A stretch of 7,673 nt of DNA, from positions 1 to 7,673 of the forward strand of contig WNEB01000064.1 of assembly GCA_009914575.1 (NCBI GenBank), read 5' to 3'. Made by a program: the position numbers and the translations under genes. This stretch comes from Burkholderia gladioli. Its GTDB lineage: Bacteria > Pseudomonadota > Gammaproteobacteria > Burkholderiales > Burkholderiaceae. Under the pieces are notes generated by a model that was not told the origin of the DNA, made no database searches, and saw only the letters and a program-made list of their open reading frames with translations. Each line of letters begins with the position of its first letter. Position 1 is the stretch's first letter. Shown in pieces: positions 6,117 through 7,673 of this stretch.

Positions 6117-6764
6117 ATGAACACGCTCCCTCTCCGCCCCGCCGCCCCGATCGGCAAGGTCGGGCAGGCACCGGTTCTCGTCCGGGAACTGGCTTCTACC
6201 GATCGTGAGCAGATGCTCACGCACTTCAAGTCGCTCGACGGCGACGATCGCCTGCTGCGCTTCGGCCAGATCGTGCCCGATCACGTGCTCGACAATTACG
6301 TGCGCACCATCGATTTCGGCCGCGACACGGTGTTCGGCGTATTCGATCACGCGCTGGAACTGGTCGGCGTCGGCCATCTGGCCTATCTGCCCGACGAGGG
6401 CGGCAAGCGCACGGCCGAGTTCGGCGTGTCGGTGCTCGAATCGGCGCGCGGCCAGGGCGTCGGCACCAAGCTGTTCGAGCGCGCCTCGATCCGCAGCCGC
6501 AACACGCACGTATCCACGCTCTACATGCACTGCTTGTCGCGCAACGCGACGATGATGCATATCGCGAAAAAGTCGGGCATGCGCATCGAGTACGCCTACG
6601 GCGAAGCCGATGCCTACCTGTCGCTGCCGCCGGTCGATCACGCCACGATCATTGCCGAGATGCTCCAGGAACAGGCCGCCGTGTTCGATTACGCGATGAA
6701 ACACCAGGCGCGCCGCGCCACGCAGATCTTCGAATCGATGCTGCCGGCCGGGATCGCGGCATGA
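6117..6764 (+). CDS. GNAT-family N-acetyltransferase
   Basis: The protein has 215 residues. The GNAT acetyl-CoA binding signature is clear: EFGVSVLESARGQGVGTKLF at 101-120 gives beta-4 followed by the RGQGVG pyrophosphate loop (111-116), then helix ERASIRSR and beta-5 VSTLYMHCLSRNATMMHIAK with the Asn typical of this fold. It should move an acetyl group from acetyl-CoA to an amine, but the sequence does not show whether the substrate is a protein, small molecule or antibiotic. The C-terminal 45 residues form a helical extension beyond the core. The ATG at 6117 is preferred to the in-frame upstream ATG at 5994 because GAGG (6105-6108) lies 8 bases before it and the upstream stretch covers the predicted promoter. 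No operon partner follows; a hairpin terminator comes next. Confidence 0.85.
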   Translation: MNTLPLRPAAPIGKVGQAPVLVRELASTDREQMLTHFKSLDGDDRLLRFGQIVPDHVLDNYVRTIDFGRDTVFGVFDHALELVGVGHLAYLPDEGGKRTAEFGVSVLESARGQGVGTKLFERASIRSRNTHVSTLYMHCLSRNATMMHIAKKSGMRIEYAYGEADAYLSLPPVDHATIIAEMLQEQAAVFDYAMKHQARRATQIFESMLPAGIAA

Positions 6765-6796
6765 ACGCGGCGTCTTCTGCACGCATCTCGCCATGA

Positions 6797-6830
6797 AAAC
6801 GGGCGGCCCGCCTTGCGGAGCCGCCCGTTT
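6797..6830. terminator. Bidirectional intrinsic terminator between convergent genes
   Basis: aaacgggcggc (6797-6807) pairs perfectly with gccgcccgttt (6820-6830), an 11-bp stem around a 12-nt loop that can itself pair partly (ccgc/gcgg). A-run and T-run edges on both sides let it work for the GNAT gene on the plus strand and the Lrp gene on the minus strand. It lies 32 and 20 bases after their stop codons. Confidence 0.85.
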
Positions 6831-6850
6831 CGCTTGTGTCGCCGGTGCGC

Positions 6851-7348
6851 TCAGCGGATCGGCAGCGCCGTCGTCTCCTTGAAGCTTCCCAGCGCGAAAC
6901 TCGTCTTCACGTCGATCACCGACGGATGGTGCAGCAGCTGCTCCTGCACGAAGCGCGAGAAATGCGCCATGTCCTCCACCTGCACGCGCAACAGATAGTC
7001 GAGGTCGCCCGTCATCGCGTGGCAGGCCACCACCTCCGGCCACCCCTGCACGGCGGCGCGAAAACGATCCGCATGGGTGGCGGCGCCGTCGCCGGCCGCG
7101 GCCACGCCGCCGCGCTTCTCGAGCCGGACGCTGACGTAGGCCAGCAGATCGAGCCCAAGCCGCTTCGGATCGAGCAGCGCCACGTAGCCGGTGATCACAC
7201 CGCTTTCCTCCAAGCGGCGGATGCGCCGCAGGCACGGGCTCGGCGACAGGTTCACGCGCTCCGCGATTTCCTCATTCGACAGCCGGCCGTTCTCCTGCAG
7301 GATCGCGAGGATGCGCCGATCGATGGCATTCAGTTCGACACGCGTCAT
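6851..7348 (-). CDS. Lrp/AsnC-family transcriptional regulator
   Basis: The protein has 165 residues, normal for the family. The N-terminal winged helix-turn-helix spans residues 5-52 (LNAIDRRILAILQENGRLSN, then EEIAERVNLSPSPCLRRIRR). The C-terminal RAM ligand-binding/oligomerisation domain covers about 68-155, with VVACHAMTGDLDYLLRVQVE at 106-125. An Ala/Gly-rich stretch, GGVAAAGDGAATHADRF (80-96), looks like a small linker expansion before the second RAM strand; this is judged from memory. The start at 7348 is chosen because GGAGG (minus strand of 7355-7359) lies 6 nt before it; an in-frame start at 7423 would cover the promoter. Such proteins sense amino acids. The gene reads away from an interrupted divergent gene which, given the aromatic-catabolism context, could be hpd (4-hydroxyphenylpyruvate dioxygenase), but no coding sequence of it remains. 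Confidence 0.9.
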   Translation of the reverse strand: MTRVELNAIDRRILAILQENGRLSNEEIAERVNLSPSPCLRRIRRLEESGVITGYVALLDPKRLGLDLLAYVSVRLEKRGGVAAAGDGAATHADRFRAAVQGWPEVVACHAMTGDLDYLLRVQVEDMAHFSRFVQEQLLHHPSVIDVKTSFALGSFKETTALPIR

Positions 7349-7354
7349 TTCATG

Positions 7355-7359
7355 CCTCC
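7355..7359 (-). promoter_or_regulatory. Ribosome binding site fixing the Lrp gene start
   Basis: On the minus strand GGAGG is followed after 6 nt by the ATG at 7348-7346. The nearer ATG at 7353-7351 opens only a two-codon frame (ATG AAA TGA), and the longer frame from 7423 has no such site. This decides the start. Confidence 0.7.
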
Positions 7360-7369
7360 ATTTCGTCAT

Positions 7370-7394
7370 CGATTGCCGGAAAGTTGCGCAATCG
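7370..7394. promoter_or_regulatory. Candidate Lrp-type operator (inverted repeat)
   Basis: cgattgc (7370-7376) and gcaatcg (7388-7394) are perfect 7-bp inverted arms separated by 11 bases. The right arm overlaps the -10 box of the Lrp gene promoter. Lrp/AsnC proteins commonly bind such dyads in the divergent region and repress their own gene, so this is a likely autoregulatory site. A second weaker dyad, gcaagc-N13-gcttgc, is at 7416-7440. Confidence 0.45.
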
Positions 7395-7419
7395 TAGCCA
7401 CGCACGATTTGTTTCGCAA
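7391..7419 (-). promoter_or_regulatory. Promoter of the Lrp/AsnC gene
   Basis: On the minus strand TTGCGA (7419-7414) and TACGAT (7396-7391) are separated by exactly 17 bases. Both are 4/6 or better matches to the sigma-70 consensus. The -10 lies 42 bases before the chosen ATG. Confidence 0.5.
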
Positions 7420-7500
7420 GCAACTGCCCATCGCGCTTGCTGCCTACACTGGTTAGTATGCGGCGCCATGCCGCGCCCCACGATCGACGCCATTCGCCAT

Positions 7501-7506
7501 CAGGAG
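7501..7506 (+). promoter_or_regulatory. Orphan Shine-Dalgarno of an IS-displaced divergent gene
   Basis: CAGGAG sits at the far end of the region divergent from the Lrp gene, where the ribosome binding site of a plus-strand partner is expected. The IS left end begins at about 7508, so the start codon that should follow has been displaced. The lost gene cannot be identified from this window. Confidence 0.35.
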
Positions 7507-7507
7507 A

Positions 7508-7673
7508 GGCGTTGTTGCATAAATCGAGCGAGATCCGTTGACGTTTACGCGCAACGGTCGCGGGGCCAGCCTCCTATCAAGTCAGATTCCAGAGTAACTG
7601 CCTAATTTTTGACAAGAAAATGCGCAAGGACATACACAAGAAAGGTGAGCCGAAGGCACGCTACCGTGTCAGG
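7508..7673 (+). mobile_element. Left end of an IS5-family insertion sequence, truncated by window edge
   Basis: The sequence from about 7508, ggcgttgttgcataaatcga, resembles the terminal repeat of IS5-family elements common in Burkholderia. It is followed by a 112-bp leader and a transposase start at 7620. The exact first base (7507-7509) is uncertain because the right end and target duplication are outside the window. Base composition drops compared with the flanking chromosome. Confidence 0.75.
7620..7673 (+). CDS. IS5-family transposase, N-terminal 18 residues only
   Basis: The ATG at 7620 opens MRKDIHKKGEPKARYRVR, which runs off the right edge. This basic N-terminus is typical of a group of IS5-family transposases in Burkholderia. 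They are DDE enzymes that cut and insert the element, but none of the catalytic residues lie in the visible part. Only a weak purine-rich stretch (gacaagaaa) precedes the start. Confidence 0.75.
   Translation, partial: MRKDIHKKGEPKARYRVR

Noticed and set aside
6042..7235. Minus-strand frame of 397 codons
   Set aside because: It is antisense to the acetyltransferase and overlaps the Lrp gene in another frame; its composition is Arg/Ala-rich as expected of a shadow frame.
1..7673. CRISPR array, tRNA, rRNA, or a defence or biosynthetic system
   Set aside because: No regularly spaced repeats, no tRNA- or rRNA-like sequence, and no genes of that kind are present in the window.

Overview
The window looks like a high-GC betaproteobacterial chromosome, most probably Burkholderia. 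This rests on the PhoU sequence, on the order paaABCDE - DUF1835 gene - TetR regulator (paaR), and on an IS5-family transposase start of a type common in that genus. It is not a new system as far as I can see. It is a degraded, rearranged chromosomal region bounded by two insertion sequences, and the way it has decayed is the most interesting part.

Layout. Positions 1-121 are the end of an IS3-like element whose transposase starts on the minus strand. The IS abuts phoU, which has lost its first ~50 codons (122-694). Directly after phoU lies a ~261-bp non-coding element (699-959) with 18/20 terminal inverted repeats and several internal hairpins, resembling a MITE. On its far side paaA begins mid-gene at ~964. 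phoU and paaA are not normal neighbours and the element shows no clear target duplication, so it probably marks a rearrangement junction.

From 964 to 4202 lies the phenylacetyl-CoA epoxidase operon paaABCDE. Only the small paaB is intact. paaA lacks its 5' half and is frameshifted; paaC carries two frameshifts; paaD has a deletion/frameshift that removes a Cys pair; paaE is frameshifted inside its 2Fe-2S domain. Four of the lesions are perfect 4- or 5-bp tandem duplications. The epoxidase should be dead.

Downstream the genes look healthy: a DUF1835/DUF3658 protein (4355-5203), the TetR regulator paaR (5294-5899), and a GNAT acetyltransferase (6117-6764). A shared hairpin terminator separates the last from a convergent Lrp/AsnC regulator (6851-7348, minus). 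The Lrp promoter overlaps an inverted repeat that could be an autoregulatory operator. The divergent partner of the Lrp gene is cut off: a Shine-Dalgarno-like sequence at 7501-7506 is followed at once by the left end of an IS5-family element, whose transposase starts at 7620 and leaves the window.

Taken together, the IS load, the rearranged phoU/paaA junction and the pseudogenised operon beside intact regulators suggest a lineage undergoing recent genome decay, as in host-restricted bacteria. That last step is inference.
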